From an uncultured Clostridia bacterium (GTDB lineage Bacteria > Bacillota > Clostridia > TANB77 > CAG-508), in the NCBI GenBank assembly GCA_947625835.1, contig CANQPY010000007.1, positions 1 to 46,569 on the forward strand: a stretch of DNA of 46,569 nt, written 5' to 3'. The first letter of the stretch is position 1. Each line of letters begins with the position of its first letter. Position numbers and translations under genes: made by a program. This document shows, piece by piece, positions 29,551-38,250 of the stretch. Below the pieces are notes generated by a model. The model was not told where the DNA came from, ran no database searches, and was given only the letters and a program-made list of their open reading frames with translations.

Positions 29551-29868
29551 ATGATTTCTAGTGATACGTATGAGGAAGTTTATGAAATATTAAGTTATAT
29601 GGATAAAGCTACAGTTATGAAAATACCTAAAGAAATTTTAAAAGTCATAAAAACTAAGAGAAACATAAATTTTAAAACAAAAATTAATAAAGATGATATA
29701 TTTAATGAAGAAAATGTTAGTAAAGAAGCAATAGATTTTATATGTTGGCTAAGTTACAAATATTGGATTGATCAAAATAGAAAATCTGAAATAAATAAAA
29801 TTAACATTGAAAAAGTAAAAAAGATTGAAGAAGAAAAAAGAGAAAAATATAGAAAAAATTTTTATTAA
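29551..29868 (+). CDS. Small element protein paired with the cargo gene
   Basis: 105 residues: EVYEILSYMDKATVMKIPKE, a stretch with ISSDTYEE at the start, then AIDFICWLSYKYW and a Lys/Glu-rich C-terminal helix. Proteins of this pattern recur as accessory genes of Clostridia mobile elements, but the function is unknown. AGAAAGGAAG is a good ribosome site, 20 bases after the previous stop. The pairing of a large and a small gene would suit an effector with an inhibitor or partner. Confidence 0.55.
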   Translation: MISSDTYEEVYEILSYMDKATVMKIPKEILKVIKTKRNINFKTKINKDDIFNEENVSKEAIDFICWLSYKYWIDQNRKSEINKINIEKVKKIEEEKREKYRKNFY

Positions 29869-29925
29869 AAATACAACATAAAATGAATATGAAAAATTAC
29901 TAGATAAAATTAAAAATTTATTTTA

Positions 29926-29968
29926 AAAACAAGTAGAACAAGCACTAAAGCTTGTTCTACTTGTTTTA
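29926..29968 (+). terminator. Strong hairpin terminator within the element
   Basis: AAAACAAGTAGAACAAGC (29926-29942) and GCTTGTTCTACTTGTTTT form an almost perfect long stem with a short loop and a T-rich end. It ends the first cargo operon. Confidence 0.8.
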
Positions 29969-30026
29969 TATAAAGCAGTAATAAGGACAAAGATTAAAGC
30001 AATATAATTTTAATATAGAAAGTTAG

Positions 30027-30191
30027 GTGAATACTCTGGAAGAAGTAAAGAATAATAAAGATAAAAAGAAAAAAGATAAATTACCATTTGCAGTATTTAT
30101 TTGTCCAAAATCAAATGATGGTGATATTCAAGATTATAAACAGGTATTCACCGATATTATTTCTGATAGAATAAAACAAAAATACAAATAA
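30027..30191 (+). CDS. Small Lys-rich ORF (54 aa)
   Basis: GTG start; the product begins VNTLEEVKNNKDKKKKDK and continues LPFAVFICPKSNDGDIQDYK. The ribosome site is weak (GTTAG). The mixed hydrophobic segment suggests a real small protein or the remnant of one. No family recognised. Confidence 0.35.
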   Translation: MNTLEEVKNNKDKKKKDKLPFAVFICPKSNDGDIQDYKQVFTDIISDRIKQKYK

Positions 30192-30289
30192 AAAATAAGA
30201 ACAAAATTTCGCAAAAAGTATTGAAAAGTAATTGGAAATATGATATAAATAATACAAAAATAATTTGGACAAGATAGTAAGTGAAAAAT

Positions 30290-31081
30290 ATGGAAACAAA
30301 CTTAGTATATTTTGATGAAACAGGTGATGATGGATTAATAAAAACTTCTAGTGAAACTTTTATTTTAACAAGCATATATATGAGATCAGAAAATTGGCAA
30401 AAGAATTATAATCAGATGAAGTTTTTAAGAAAAGAACTAAAAGATAAATATGGATTTCATGTTAAAGCAGAAATGCATACTAAACATTTTTTAACTGATA
30501 AAGATCCTTATCGTAAATATGAATGGAGTAATGAAGAAAAAATAGAAATATTAAAAGCATTTACATTAGCAATTGCAGACTTAGATTTAAATTGTATAAA
30601 TGTAATCATTGATAAAAACAAAATAAAGAAACAAGATTATGCAATATTAGAAAATGCACTAAAATATAATATACAAAGAATTGATAATGACAGTAACGGG
30701 AGTTGGAATTATATGATAATTACAGATAAAGGAAGAATAGCTCCTATGAGAAAAACAGCAAGAGCAATCAGAGCATATAATCCAATACAATCAAAGTATT
30801 CACACACATTTAAAAATCAGCCAATATCAGGATTAATAGAGGATATATTAGAAAAAGACTCTAAAGAATCATATTTTATACAAATATGTGATTTTATTTC
30901 ATATTTTATTCATTTATATTACAAATGTTGTGTAAAGAAAAATGATTTACCTAATAGAGTAGGAAAACTAATTGATAAAAAATTTATTGGAAGTGTAATG
31001 GCTACATTGAAGAAATCAAATACTTTAAATCTAAATGCAAATAAATCAAATGGGTATGGATTAGTAATTTATCCAAAATAA
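30290..31081 (+). CDS. DUF3800 domain protein
   Basis: 263 residues with the DUF3800 signature: LVYFDETGDDG at the start, then KAEMHTK, a mid-domain basic segment and ESYFIQICDFISYFIHLYY near the C-terminus. DUF3800 proteins are common on mobile elements and near defence genes and may have an RNase H-like fold; no activity is established. ATG at 30290 is the better of two starts (GTG at 30281). The upstream ribosome site is weak. Confidence 0.75.
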   Translation: METNLVYFDETGDDGLIKTSSETFILTSIYMRSENWQKNYNQMKFLRKELKDKYGFHVKAEMHTKHFLTDKDPYRKYEWSNEEKIEILKAFTLAIADLDLNCINVIIDKNKIKKQDYAILENALKYNIQRIDNDSNGSWNYMIITDKGRIAPMRKTARAIRAYNPIQSKYSHTFKNQPISGLIEDILEKDSKESYFIQICDFISYFIHLYYKCCVKKNDLPNRVGKLIDKKFIGSVMATLKKSNTLNLNANKSNGYGLVIYPK

Positions 31082-31195
31082 AAAAACACCACCTACGGCA
31101 CATTCGTACTTTCAGTAGTTCACTATTATTATATGTAAAAATTTCAAAGATGTCAATACATTTTTTGAAAAAAACAAAAATTACCATATTGTTAG

Positions 31196-31241
31196 AAAAG
31201 TTCTAAAATTTTAGTAAATAACTTGAAATTTTAGAACTTTT
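31196..31241. promoter_or_regulatory. Inverted repeat flanking the recombinase -35 box
   Basis: AAAAGTTCTAAAATTT (31196-31211) and AAATTTTAGAACTTTT (31226-31241) are perfect 16-base arms with a 14-base spacer. The right arm overlaps the -35 and spacer of the recombinase promoter (31223-31251), so a protein bound here would block transcription. Possibly a self-repressor or recombination directionality site. Confidence 0.6.
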
Positions 31242-31251
31242 AACGTATAAT
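31223..31251 (+). promoter_or_regulatory. Promoter of the serine recombinase
   Basis: TTGAAA (31223-31228), 17 bases, TATAAT (31246-31251), partly overlapping the inverted repeat. ACGGAGGTAA precedes the ATG at 31315. Confidence 0.7.
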
Positions 31252-31314
31252 AGCAACAATAAGACATTATAAAATAAAAATGTTATTGATACATTATAAA
31301 AACGGAGGTAATCT

Positions 31315-32958
31315 ATGAAAAAGTCTAACGAAGAAAAAAGAGTAGTAATCTATTGCAGAGAAAGCAGAGACGACTATGGAGAGAACTATGAAAGAATAGA
31401 AACACAAAGAGATTTGCTAATTAAATATTGTAAAAGTCATGGATATACCAACATTGTTGATATTATAATGGATGATGACAAAAGTGGAACAGACTTTAGT
31501 AGATTTGATGATATAAGAGAAAGGGCTCAAAAAAAGCAAATTGATGTAATTGTTTTTAAAAATTCTGCAAGACTTGGAAGAAATCAAAGGGAAGCGTTAG
31601 AATTTGTAGAATTTTTAGAAGAGCAGGGTGTTGAAATAATATTTGAAGACGAGCAATATAATGAAGAAATGTTTGGATTATATGCATGGTTTAATGAGAG
31701 AAGGGCAAGAGATGATAGCAAAAATATAAGAAGAAATTTAAGACACAAAATAGAAGAAGGAGATTTATTGGTAAAAGCAATTTATGGATATAACAAAGAT
31801 GGAAAACAGCTAGTTATAAATGAAGAAACTGCCACCATAGTACAAGAAATATTTGAACTATATTCAAAAGATTGGGGTTATCAAAAAATAGCTACATACT
31901 TAAATAAAAAAGGAATACCAACACCATCTCAGAGCAGGGGTTTTACAAATGCAAAACAAACTGCAAACTGGAAAGCACAGCACATTGTAAGGATTTTAGA
32001 TGATAGAAGATATATAGGTGACTATGTAGGAGGACGAACAGAAAAGTTAAGTTTTAAATCTAAAAAAACAAGAGTAAAGCCGGAGCAAGAGTGGACAATA
32101 ATTGAAAATCATCATGAGGGGATTATAGATAAAGAATTATTTGAAAAAGTACAAAAAATCAGAAGGAAAAGAAAAAAAGAAAGTGACAAATATAATAATG
32201 GCTTTAAATTTGTAGATGTAGAAAATAATCTATATTCAGGGCTTTTATATTGTGGAAGATGTGGAACTCCTATGTATAAAAGAAAAGGAAGCACAGGTAC
32301 AAGAAAAAGACCAGATAGTTATTTATGCAAAAAATATAGTAATGAAGGTGCAATAAAAGATATTAGAGAGAATTATGGATGCACACCACACAGAATGAGA
32401 ATAGAATATCTAGACCAAATTGTTAATAACTATATAGATAATTTAGTAAGTAATCCAGAATTTAAAAGTTTCGTAATGGATAACACAAAAGCAATATCAA
32501 CTAATAAATCATCACTTGAAAAGGACTTAAACAAATCAAAACAAACTTTAGAAAAATTAGAAAAACAATTTAAGCAAGTATATGAAGATAAGCTAAACGA
32601 TTTAATCCCTGAATTTATTTACAAAGATAAAAAACAAGAACTAGAAAAGAAAATAAAATATGAAAAAGAAAAATTGCAAGAAGTAGAAGGCAAATTTAAT
32701 ACTTTAAATAAACTAGAAGATAAAGAAGATTTAATCTTTAAGGCAATAGATGATATTAAGAAAAACGGATTAACAAAAGAAGAGTTATCAAGGATATTTG
32801 ATAAAATCGTAGTATTTAACCCAAAAGAAATAACATCTAAAATAAAAGAAGAATACAATTTGAATGACGAAATGTATAATGAACTCTATGAAAATGGAGG
32901 GCTAGCATTTCACTTAAAATTTATGTACCCACAAACTATCACAAACAGGTGGGTGTGA
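31315..32958 (+). CDS. Large serine recombinase (integrase of the element)
   Basis: 547 residues: N-terminal resolvase domain with VIYCRESRDD (catalytic Ser17) and NSARLGRNQREALE, recombinase domain (GYNKDGKQLVINEETA, KGIPTPSQSRGF), zinc ribbon (LLYCGRCGTPMYKRKG, about 310-325, with a later YLCKKYS and GCTPHRM) and a coiled coil at about 400-460. It inserts and excises the element by site-specific recombination. Its final codons AGG TGG GTG TGA cross the right junction, so the last residues and the stop are supplied by murA sequence. In a circular form the frame would read on through element DNA. Confidence 0.93.
   Translation: MKKSNEEKRVVIYCRESRDDYGENYERIETQRDLLIKYCKSHGYTNIVDIIMDDDKSGTDFSRFDDIRERAQKKQIDVIVFKNSARLGRNQREALEFVEFLEEQGVEIIFEDEQYNEEMFGLYAWFNERRARDDSKNIRRNLRHKIEEGDLLVKAIYGYNKDGKQLVINEETATIVQEIFELYSKDWGYQKIATYLNKKGIPTPSQSRGFTNAKQTANWKAQHIVRILDDRRYIGDYVGGRTEKLSFKSKKTRVKPEQEWTIIENHHEGIIDKELFEKVQKIRRKRKKESDKYNNGFKFVDVENNLYSGLLYCGRCGTPMYKRKGSTGTRKRPDSYLCKKYSNEGAIKDIRENYGCTPHRMRIEYLDQIVNNYIDNLVSNPEFKSFVMDNTKAISTNKSSLEKDLNKSKQTLEKLEKQFKQVYEDKLNDLIPEFIYKDKKQELEKKIKYEKEKLQEVEGKFNTLNKLEDKEDLIFKAIDDIKKNGLTKEELSRIFDKIVVFNPKEITSKIKEEYNLNDEMYNELYENGGLAFHLKFMYPQTITNRWV
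32946..32949 (+). other. attR core of the murA-integrated element
   Basis: CAGG matching 28082-28085. Right of it the murA frame resumes with T GGG TGT GAC ATT GGA. Confidence 0.7.
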
Positions 32959-33863
32959 CATTGGAGCAAGACCAATTGACTTACATTTAAGGGCATTTGA
33001 AAAATTAGGAATAAATATTCACAAAAACTATGGAAACATTACATGTAGTTGTGATAAAATAATAGGTGAAAAAATCAATTTAGATTTTCCAAGTGTAGGA
33101 GCAACTGAAAATGCTATCTTAGCAGCTTGTTTAGCAAATGGAGAAACAATTATAACAAATGCTGCAAGAGAGCCAGAAATTATAGACTTACAAAATATAT
33201 TAAACAAAATGGGTGCAAAAATACAAGGAGCAGGGTCTGACACTATACAAATTGAAGGTGTAAAAAATTTAAAAGATGTAAGTTATAATATCATGCCAGA
33301 TAGAATAGAAACAGGGACGTTTTTATGTATGGCAGCAATGACAGGAGGAAACATTTTAATAAAAGGGGTAGAACCAAATCATATTACACCAGTAATTCAT
33401 AAACTAGAAGAAACTGGATGCAATTTGAAAGTAGAAAAAAATATTATAGAGTTAAAAGCACCAAAAAAATTAAAAGCAGTTGATATAAAAACTATGCCAT
33501 ATCCTCGGATTCCCAACTGATATGCAATCAATATTTACAAGCTTACTTACAATAGCAAAAGGAACTTCTATTATTGTAGAAAATTTATTTGAAAATCGAT
33601 ATAAATATACTCAAGAACTAACTAGAATGGGCGCAAAAATAAAAGTAGAAGGAAAAACAGCAATACTAAAGGGTGTAAGAAAATTATATGGAACAACAGT
33701 AAAAGCAACAGATTTAAGAGGAGGAGCAGCATTAGTAATGGCAGGAATGGCAGCAAAAGGAACAACAAAAGTTGAAAACATAGAATATATTTTAAGAGGA
33801 TATGAAAAATTTGAAGAAAAATTAAATAAGTTAGGCATAGAAATTAAAATAAATAAGAACTAG
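32950..33863 (+). pseudogene. murA: murA 3' fragment, with a CGG +1 frame break
   Basis: C-terminal part of MurA: catalytic-loop sequence GGCDIGARPIDLHLRAFEK, then GATENAILAA and the second domain, ending YILRGYEKFEEKLNKLGI. Besides the element it has one frame break at 33506: CCT CGG ATT CCC AAC TGA. Skipping the C gives PYPGFPTDMQS, a hallmark MurA segment. With element excision and the skip the whole gene would be about 420 residues, the usual size. The frame break is thus of the general type in the window and not decay after the insertion. Confidence 0.9.
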
Positions 33864-33933
33864 GGCAACATACTAAAAGCCCTACTTCTTATAGTATATA
33901 TAAAAATATTATTAAGACAAGGAGGTAGAAAAA

Positions 33934-34938
33934 ATGGCGAAAAAAGCAAAAAGAGCTAACGATATTAATTTATATTATATGAATGGACAAGCACAAAAAA
34001 ATAGCAAAAATATTAAAAATGCTAATAAACAAAAAACAAAAGAGCGAGAAAAAAGAATAAAAGAACAAAATAAGGAAAAAAAAGAAGAAGGCTTTGATGA
34101 ACAAACAGAAGAAGTAATACAAATGACAAATAAAAATAAAATAAAAAAAGACAAAGAACAAAGAAAAAAAATAGAACAACAAGAAAATAAAAGAAAAGCA
34201 AGAAATAAAAAGGTAAAGTTAGCATTAAAAATATTTGTACTGTTAGCATTAATTGGTGGAGCAATTACATTTGCTTTAGTTTCTCCAATTTTTAATATAA
34301 AAGAAATCAAAGTAATAAATAACAAAACTCTAAGCCAAGAAACAATAATTAGTTTATCAGAATTAAAAACAGGGGATAATATATTTAAGTTTATAAGTTC
34401 AAATGTAGAAGAAAAAATAAAATCAAATAGTTATATCGAAGATGTAAAAATCCACAGAAGAGTACCAAGTATGATAGAAATTGATGTAGTAGAAAGAACG
34501 CACGATTATAGTGTAGACTTTTTAGGACAATATGCTTATATAAATCATCAAGGATATATATTAGAAATATCAGAGGATAGTAAGCAAAAACCTATTATAC
34601 AAGGCATAACAACAAAAGAAGAAGATGTAGTAGTAGGAAATAGACTATGTACTCAAGACTTAGAAAGATTAGAACAAGTAATAAAAATTATGAGTGTATC
34701 AAAAGAATATGGCTTAGATACAAAAATAACAAGTATTAATATAAGTGATGAAAATGAATATATTGTATATATGCAAGAAGAACAAAAAACAATATACTTA
34801 GGAGACAACAGTAATTTAAGTAATAAAATATTATATGTAAATGCAATTATAGAGCAAGAAAAAGGAATATCAGGAAAAATATATGCAAATGGTGATTTAA
34901 ATAATGGATTCAACATTTATTTCCATTTTGATGTATAA
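33934..34938 (+). CDS. ftsQ: Cell-division protein FtsQ/DivIB
   Basis: 334 residues: very basic cytosolic N-terminus of about 90 residues, one membrane helix (VKLALKIFVLLALIGGAITF), then a POTRA domain (FNIKEIKVINNKTLSQETI) and a beta-rich domain (VEKRV-type segment VPSMIEIDVVERTHDYSV). It stabilises the divisome at the outer membrane face. AAGGAGG precedes the ATG. It is followed within 12 bases by DUF881 genes, the usual clostridial order. Confidence 0.88.
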   Translation: MAKKAKRANDINLYYMNGQAQKNSKNIKNANKQKTKEREKRIKEQNKEKKEEGFDEQTEEVIQMTNKNKIKKDKEQRKKIEQQENKRKARNKKVKLALKIFVLLALIGGAITFALVSPIFNIKEIKVINNKTLSQETIISLSELKTGDNIFKFISSNVEEKIKSNSYIEDVKIHRRVPSMIEIDVVERTHDYSVDFLGQYAYINHQGYILEISEDSKQKPIIQGITTKEEDVVVGNRLCTQDLERLEQVIKIMSVSKEYGLDTKITSINISDENEYIVYMQEEQKTIYLGDNSNLSNKILYVNAIIEQEKGISGKIYANGDLNNGFNIYFHFDV

Positions 34939-34950
34939 GGAGGAACAATA

Positions 34951-35671
34951 ATGACAAACAAAAAATTAATCAGTATCGTTTTAGGATTCATGTGTTTTGC
35001 ATTAACTTTAGCAATATTTGTCCAATTTAAAACAGTAACTGGTTCAAACTTAATTGTAGGACAAGGAAGTTCTCGGAGAAAATGAATTAAGAGCAGAAAT
35101 TTTAAAATATAAAGAAAGATATGATAATGTCTATAATAACTTAGAAAAAGCAGAAAAAGAACTAGAAGAAGAAAGAAAAAGTTCAACAGAAAATAATAGT
35201 GAATTAGAAGAAAAGGAAACACAAATAAAACAAGGAAATAAGCTGATAGGATTATCAGAAGTAACAGGACCAGGTGTAATTATAACATTAAATGATAGCA
35301 AATTAGATGCAAGTACTGTGCTAAATAGTAGTGATTTACTTATACATGATGGTGATATTTTAAGCATAATTAATGAATTAAAAAATGCAGGAGCAGAGGC
35401 AATTTCCATTAATGACCAAAGATTAGTACCAACAAGCAGTATAGTATGTGGTGGCAATATAATAGAAATTAATGGCGAAAAAGTAGGAGCACCATTTATT
35501 ATAAAAGCAATAGGCTTACCTGAATTATTAGCAGGATTATCAAGACCAGGGGGATATTTACAAATATTAAAAGATGACACAATAGAAGTAGACTTAAAAA
35601 TGTCAAACAAAATAACTATACCAAAATATTCTGGTGTACTTACTTATAAATACATGGAAAACACAAAATAA
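34951..35671 (+). CDS. DUF881 protein 1, with a CGG +1 frame break
   Basis: Membrane-anchored protein with a coiled coil and a DUF881 domain. With the skip it has 239 residues: N-terminal helix, coiled coil about 45-95, then LIGLSEVTGPGVIITLND, AGAEAISINDQRLVPTSSI and PFIIKAIG. Frame break at 35074: AGT TCT CGG AGA AAA TGA. Dropping the C gives SSGENELRAEILKY, which aligns with ESELRTELANW in the paralogue downstream, so the shift is supported by comparison. The start at 34951 follows AAGGAGGAACA. Without the shift only 44 residues would be made. Confidence 0.85.
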
Positions 35672-35728
35672 TATTTTATAATTTTTTTGAAAATTAGATT
35701 TGCGCCTTAGAAAGGGATGATATAAAAA

Positions 35729-36436
35729 ATGAAAACTAATATAAAAAAAGGAAAAATAACTCTTACAATTGTAATTGCAATAGCTTGCTTTTCATTAGTT
35801 TGTGTAATGTGTATGCAATTTAAAATTGTAAATCAAACTAATATTACACAAATTGAAAATATGAGAGAATCTGAATTAAGAACAGAACTTGCAAATTGGA
35901 AAGCAAAATATGAAGAAACAGATGAAAAATACCAAGAAACTAAAACTATGCTTGAAGAATATAAACAAAAAAAAGAATCAAATGAAGAAACAAATGAACT
36001 AGTAGAACAAGAACTAGAAAAAACCAATATGTCCTTAGGAAAAACAGATGTAGAAGGAGAAGGAATAGAAGTAATTTTACGAGAAACCGAAAATTCAGAA
36101 ATAGGTCAAATAAATGCAAGTGACTTATTACAAATTGTAAATAGTTTAAAATTGGCAGGAGCAGAAGCAATTTCAATAAATGATGAAAGAATAATGAATA
36201 TGACAGATATATTTACAATAAACAATTCATTTATAAAAGTTAATGGGCAAAGAATTTTAGCACCATACATTATAAAAGCAATAGGAAACCAAACTTATTT
36301 AGAAAGTGGATTACTTGGAAATGGTGGATATGTAGATGAACTAAAAAAACTAGGTCATGATGTATCAATCGAAAAAGTAAATCAATTAAAAATATTAAAA
36401 TATAATGATGACATAACCATCAAATATATGGAATAG
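35729..36436 (+). CDS. DUF881 protein 2
   Basis: 235 residues, paralogue of the preceding gene: membrane helix, coiled coil (about 45-100), then the DUF881 domain (AGAEAISINDERIMNMTD, RILAPYIIKAIGNQ). It has no frame break. DUF881 genes are found between ftsQ and sbp in sporulating Clostridia, in the division cluster. The exact role is unknown. Confidence 0.82.
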   Translation: MKTNIKKGKITLTIVIAIACFSLVCVMCMQFKIVNQTNITQIENMRESELRTELANWKAKYEETDEKYQETKTMLEEYKQKKESNEETNELVEQELEKTNMSLGKTDVEGEGIEVILRETENSEIGQINASDLLQIVNSLKLAGAEAISINDERIMNMTDIFTINNSFIKVNGQRILAPYIIKAIGNQTYLESGLLGNGGYVDELKKLGHDVSIEKVNQLKILKYNDDITIKYME

Positions 36437-36448
36437 GAGGAAAGTATA

Positions 36449-36850
36449 ATGGTAGTAATAGCAATTATAATAGGGTGTATATTAGGAGCAATGATTGGAA
36501 TGAACGTTCCTATGATTTCATACACATATTCTACTTATTTAGCAATTGCAATAGTAGCAGCATTAGACTCAGTATTTGGAGGAATAACATCTGTTATAAA
36601 AAAGACATTTGATTTAAAAATATTCATAACAGGTTTTTTTGGAAATGCAATATTATCAATATTGCTTACAATACTAGGAGAAAAATTAAATTTAGACATT
36701 TATTTAGCAGCAATTATTGTATTTGTAGGAAGAATGTTTACAAACTTTGCTATAATAAGAAGATATTATGTGGATAAATGGTCTTCAAAATTCAAGGAAA
36801 AAACACAAAAACAAGAAACAATACAAGAGGTATCTACAGAAGAAAAGTAA
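36449..36850 (+). CDS. sbp: Small basic protein Sbp (DUF1290)
   Basis: 133 residues with four hydrophobic helices, GCILGAMIGMNVPMISYTYS and LAAIIVFVGRMFTNFAIIRRYY. It is the DUF1290/Sbp membrane protein normally found immediately before ftsA in Firmicutes. The charged tail after residue 108 is variable. AGGAGG lies before the ATG. Confidence 0.88.
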   Translation: MVVIAIIIGCILGAMIGMNVPMISYTYSTYLAIAIVAALDSVFGGITSVIKKTFDLKIFITGFFGNAILSILLTILGEKLNLDIYLAAIIVFVGRMFTNFAIIRRYYVDKWSSKFKEKTQKQETIQEVSTEEK

Positions 36851-36852
36851 AA

Positions 36853-36897
36853 AAAATATTACAAGAATATTACAAAAATATTACAAAAATATAACAA
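36853..36897. repeat. 11-base tandem repeat upstream of the ftsA promoter
   Basis: Four direct copies of AATATTACAAR (the last AATATAACAAA), in helical phase, just before the promoter at 36904. The spacing puts each copy on the same face of the helix, so it could be an UP-element or a site for a cooperative regulator. Confidence 0.6.
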
Positions 36898-36903
36898 ATT
36901 CTA

Positions 36904-36932
36904 TTGACATTTGTCCAAAAATGTAATATATA
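36904..36932 (+). promoter_or_regulatory. Promoter of ftsA-ftsZ
   Basis: TTGACA (36904-36909), 17 bases, TATATA (36927-36932). Supports the TTG start at 36974 for ftsA, since a start at 36911 would lie inside the promoter. Confidence 0.65.
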
Positions 36933-36973
36933 TACATTTAGAAAAATTATTACTTGAAAATGGAGGAATTAAC

Positions 36974-38200
36974 TTGGCGATTGGTGATGTCATTGTAGGT
37001 ATAGACATAGGTACGAGTAAGGTTTGCACGGTTGTTGGTGAAGTTAATAACTTTGGGCAAATTGAAATAATATGTAATACCTCATATAAATGTAGTGGGC
37101 TAAAGAAAAGCAAAATAATAAATGAAGAAGAAATTAGTTTAAGCATTGCAAAAACAATAAAAGATGCCGAAGAAGAAACTAATTTAAAAATAAATTCAGC
37201 TTATGTAACAATCCCTGGAAAATATATAACTATTGTACAAAATAGCATAACAAAAGAAGTAAAAGATAAATTTGCAGGAATATCAATAAAAGACGTACAA
37301 AGTGCTATTATGCAAGTAAAAGACATAGAAATACCAGAAAATAAAATTTTAATAGACATTGTCCCAGACCAAATAACATTAGACAATGGAACAGTAGTAA
37401 CAGATCCAGTAGGAAATTTAAGCTCAAGCTTTACCATAAGTGCTCAAGTTATACTAGCATCTAAAGACTATGTAAGACAACTAAATAGCATATTTAAAAA
37501 AATAGGCTTAGAAATAGATGGAATAGTACCAGTTACATTAGCAGAAAGGAATTTAATATTAGATAAAAACGAATTAAACGATAACGTAATGCTTTTAGAC
37601 ATAGGTGCAGGAAATACCGACATAGGAGTTTTTGAAGGTTCAAGCTTTATCTATACTAATTCTATACCATTAGGAGGAGACAATATAACAAACGACATTG
37701 CACTTGTATTAAACATTTCTGAAGAAGAAGCAGACAAGCTAAAAAGGCAATATGGATTAGCATTAAGATCATTTATTGATAATGACAATGAAATAACATT
37801 AAACACTGTTAAAGGGGACAGTAAAAAAACAATAAAAAGTTCAGAATTAATTGAAATAATAGAAGCAAGAATTGAAGAAATATTTTCAATTATAAATAAA
37901 GACATTATCAATCAAGGAATTAAACAAAAAATAAACAATGTTATTTTAACAGGTCAAGGAATCATAAACATCAATAAAAGTGATGTAGCAGGAAAAATTA
38001 CTTTAAATATACCAGTAAAAATATCAACAGGGAGAGCTGTTAGTACAGTAAAACCTGCATATAGGACAAGCTATTCACTTGTAAGATACATAGCTGCAAG
38101 GCCTTTTGCAAAAACAGTAGCAAGTAGTATAGACACAAAAAGCGATACAAATATATTTAAAACAATAATGGAAAAAATCAAAGAATTTTTTTATTCATAA
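36974..38200 (+). CDS. ftsA: Cell-division protein FtsA
   Basis: Actin-family ATPase that tethers FtsZ to the membrane. 408 residues from the TTG that follows TGGAGGAATTAAC: phosphate-1 VIVGIDIGTSKVC, phosphate-2 LLDIGAGNTDIGVF, adenosine motif LTGQGIININ, and a short C-terminal amphipathic tail (IMEKIKEFFYS) for membrane binding. Clearly of the FtsA/SHS2 type. ftsZ follows 50 bases later. Confidence 0.93.
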   Translation: MAIGDVIVGIDIGTSKVCTVVGEVNNFGQIEIICNTSYKCSGLKKSKIINEEEISLSIAKTIKDAEEETNLKINSAYVTIPGKYITIVQNSITKEVKDKFAGISIKDVQSAIMQVKDIEIPENKILIDIVPDQITLDNGTVVTDPVGNLSSSFTISAQVILASKDYVRQLNSIFKKIGLEIDGIVPVTLAERNLILDKNELNDNVMLLDIGAGNTDIGVFEGSSFIYTNSIPLGGDNITNDIALVLNISEEEADKLKRQYGLALRSFIDNDNEITLNTVKGDSKKTIKSSELIEIIEARIEEIFSIINKDIINQGIKQKINNVILTGQGIININKSDVAGKITLNIPVKISTGRAVSTVKPAYRTSYSLVRYIAARPFAKTVASSIDTKSDTNIFKTIMEKIKEFFYS

Positions 38201-38250
38201 AATAGTTATTAATTTTAAAAATATAAAAAATAGTGGGGAGGAAAAACTAA

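Larger units (their letters stand above)
28086..32949. mobile_element. Serine-recombinase integrative element inserted in murA (4,864 bp)
   Basis: The region splits murA and ends with a large serine recombinase reading towards the right junction. Both junctions share CAGG (28082-28085 and 32946-32949). Joining chromosome left through CAGG to the right flank gives CCA GGT GGG TGT GAC ATT GGA, which restores Pro-Gly-Gly-Cys-Asp-Ile-Gly exactly, so the crossover probably lies in that core. Cargo: a 458-residue ADP-ribosyltransferase-like protein, a 105-residue helper, a 54-codon ORF and a DUF3800 protein. No conjugation, replication or capsid genes are visible, so it is a compact integrative element. 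Confidence 0.88.

Noticed and set aside
31081..31195. Possible small RNA between the DUF3800 gene and the recombinase
   Set aside because: No stable hairpin or promoter pair is visible apart from the inverted repeat starting at 31196.
36853..36897. CRISPR-like array
   Set aside because: The four copies are 11 bases long and directly adjacent with no spacers, so this is a simple tandem repeat. No CRISPR array or cas gene is visible in the window.
36911..38200. ftsA starting at 36911
   Set aside because: That start falls within the promoter TTGACA-17-TATATA and adds non-FtsA residues. The TTG at 36974 follows TGGAGG.
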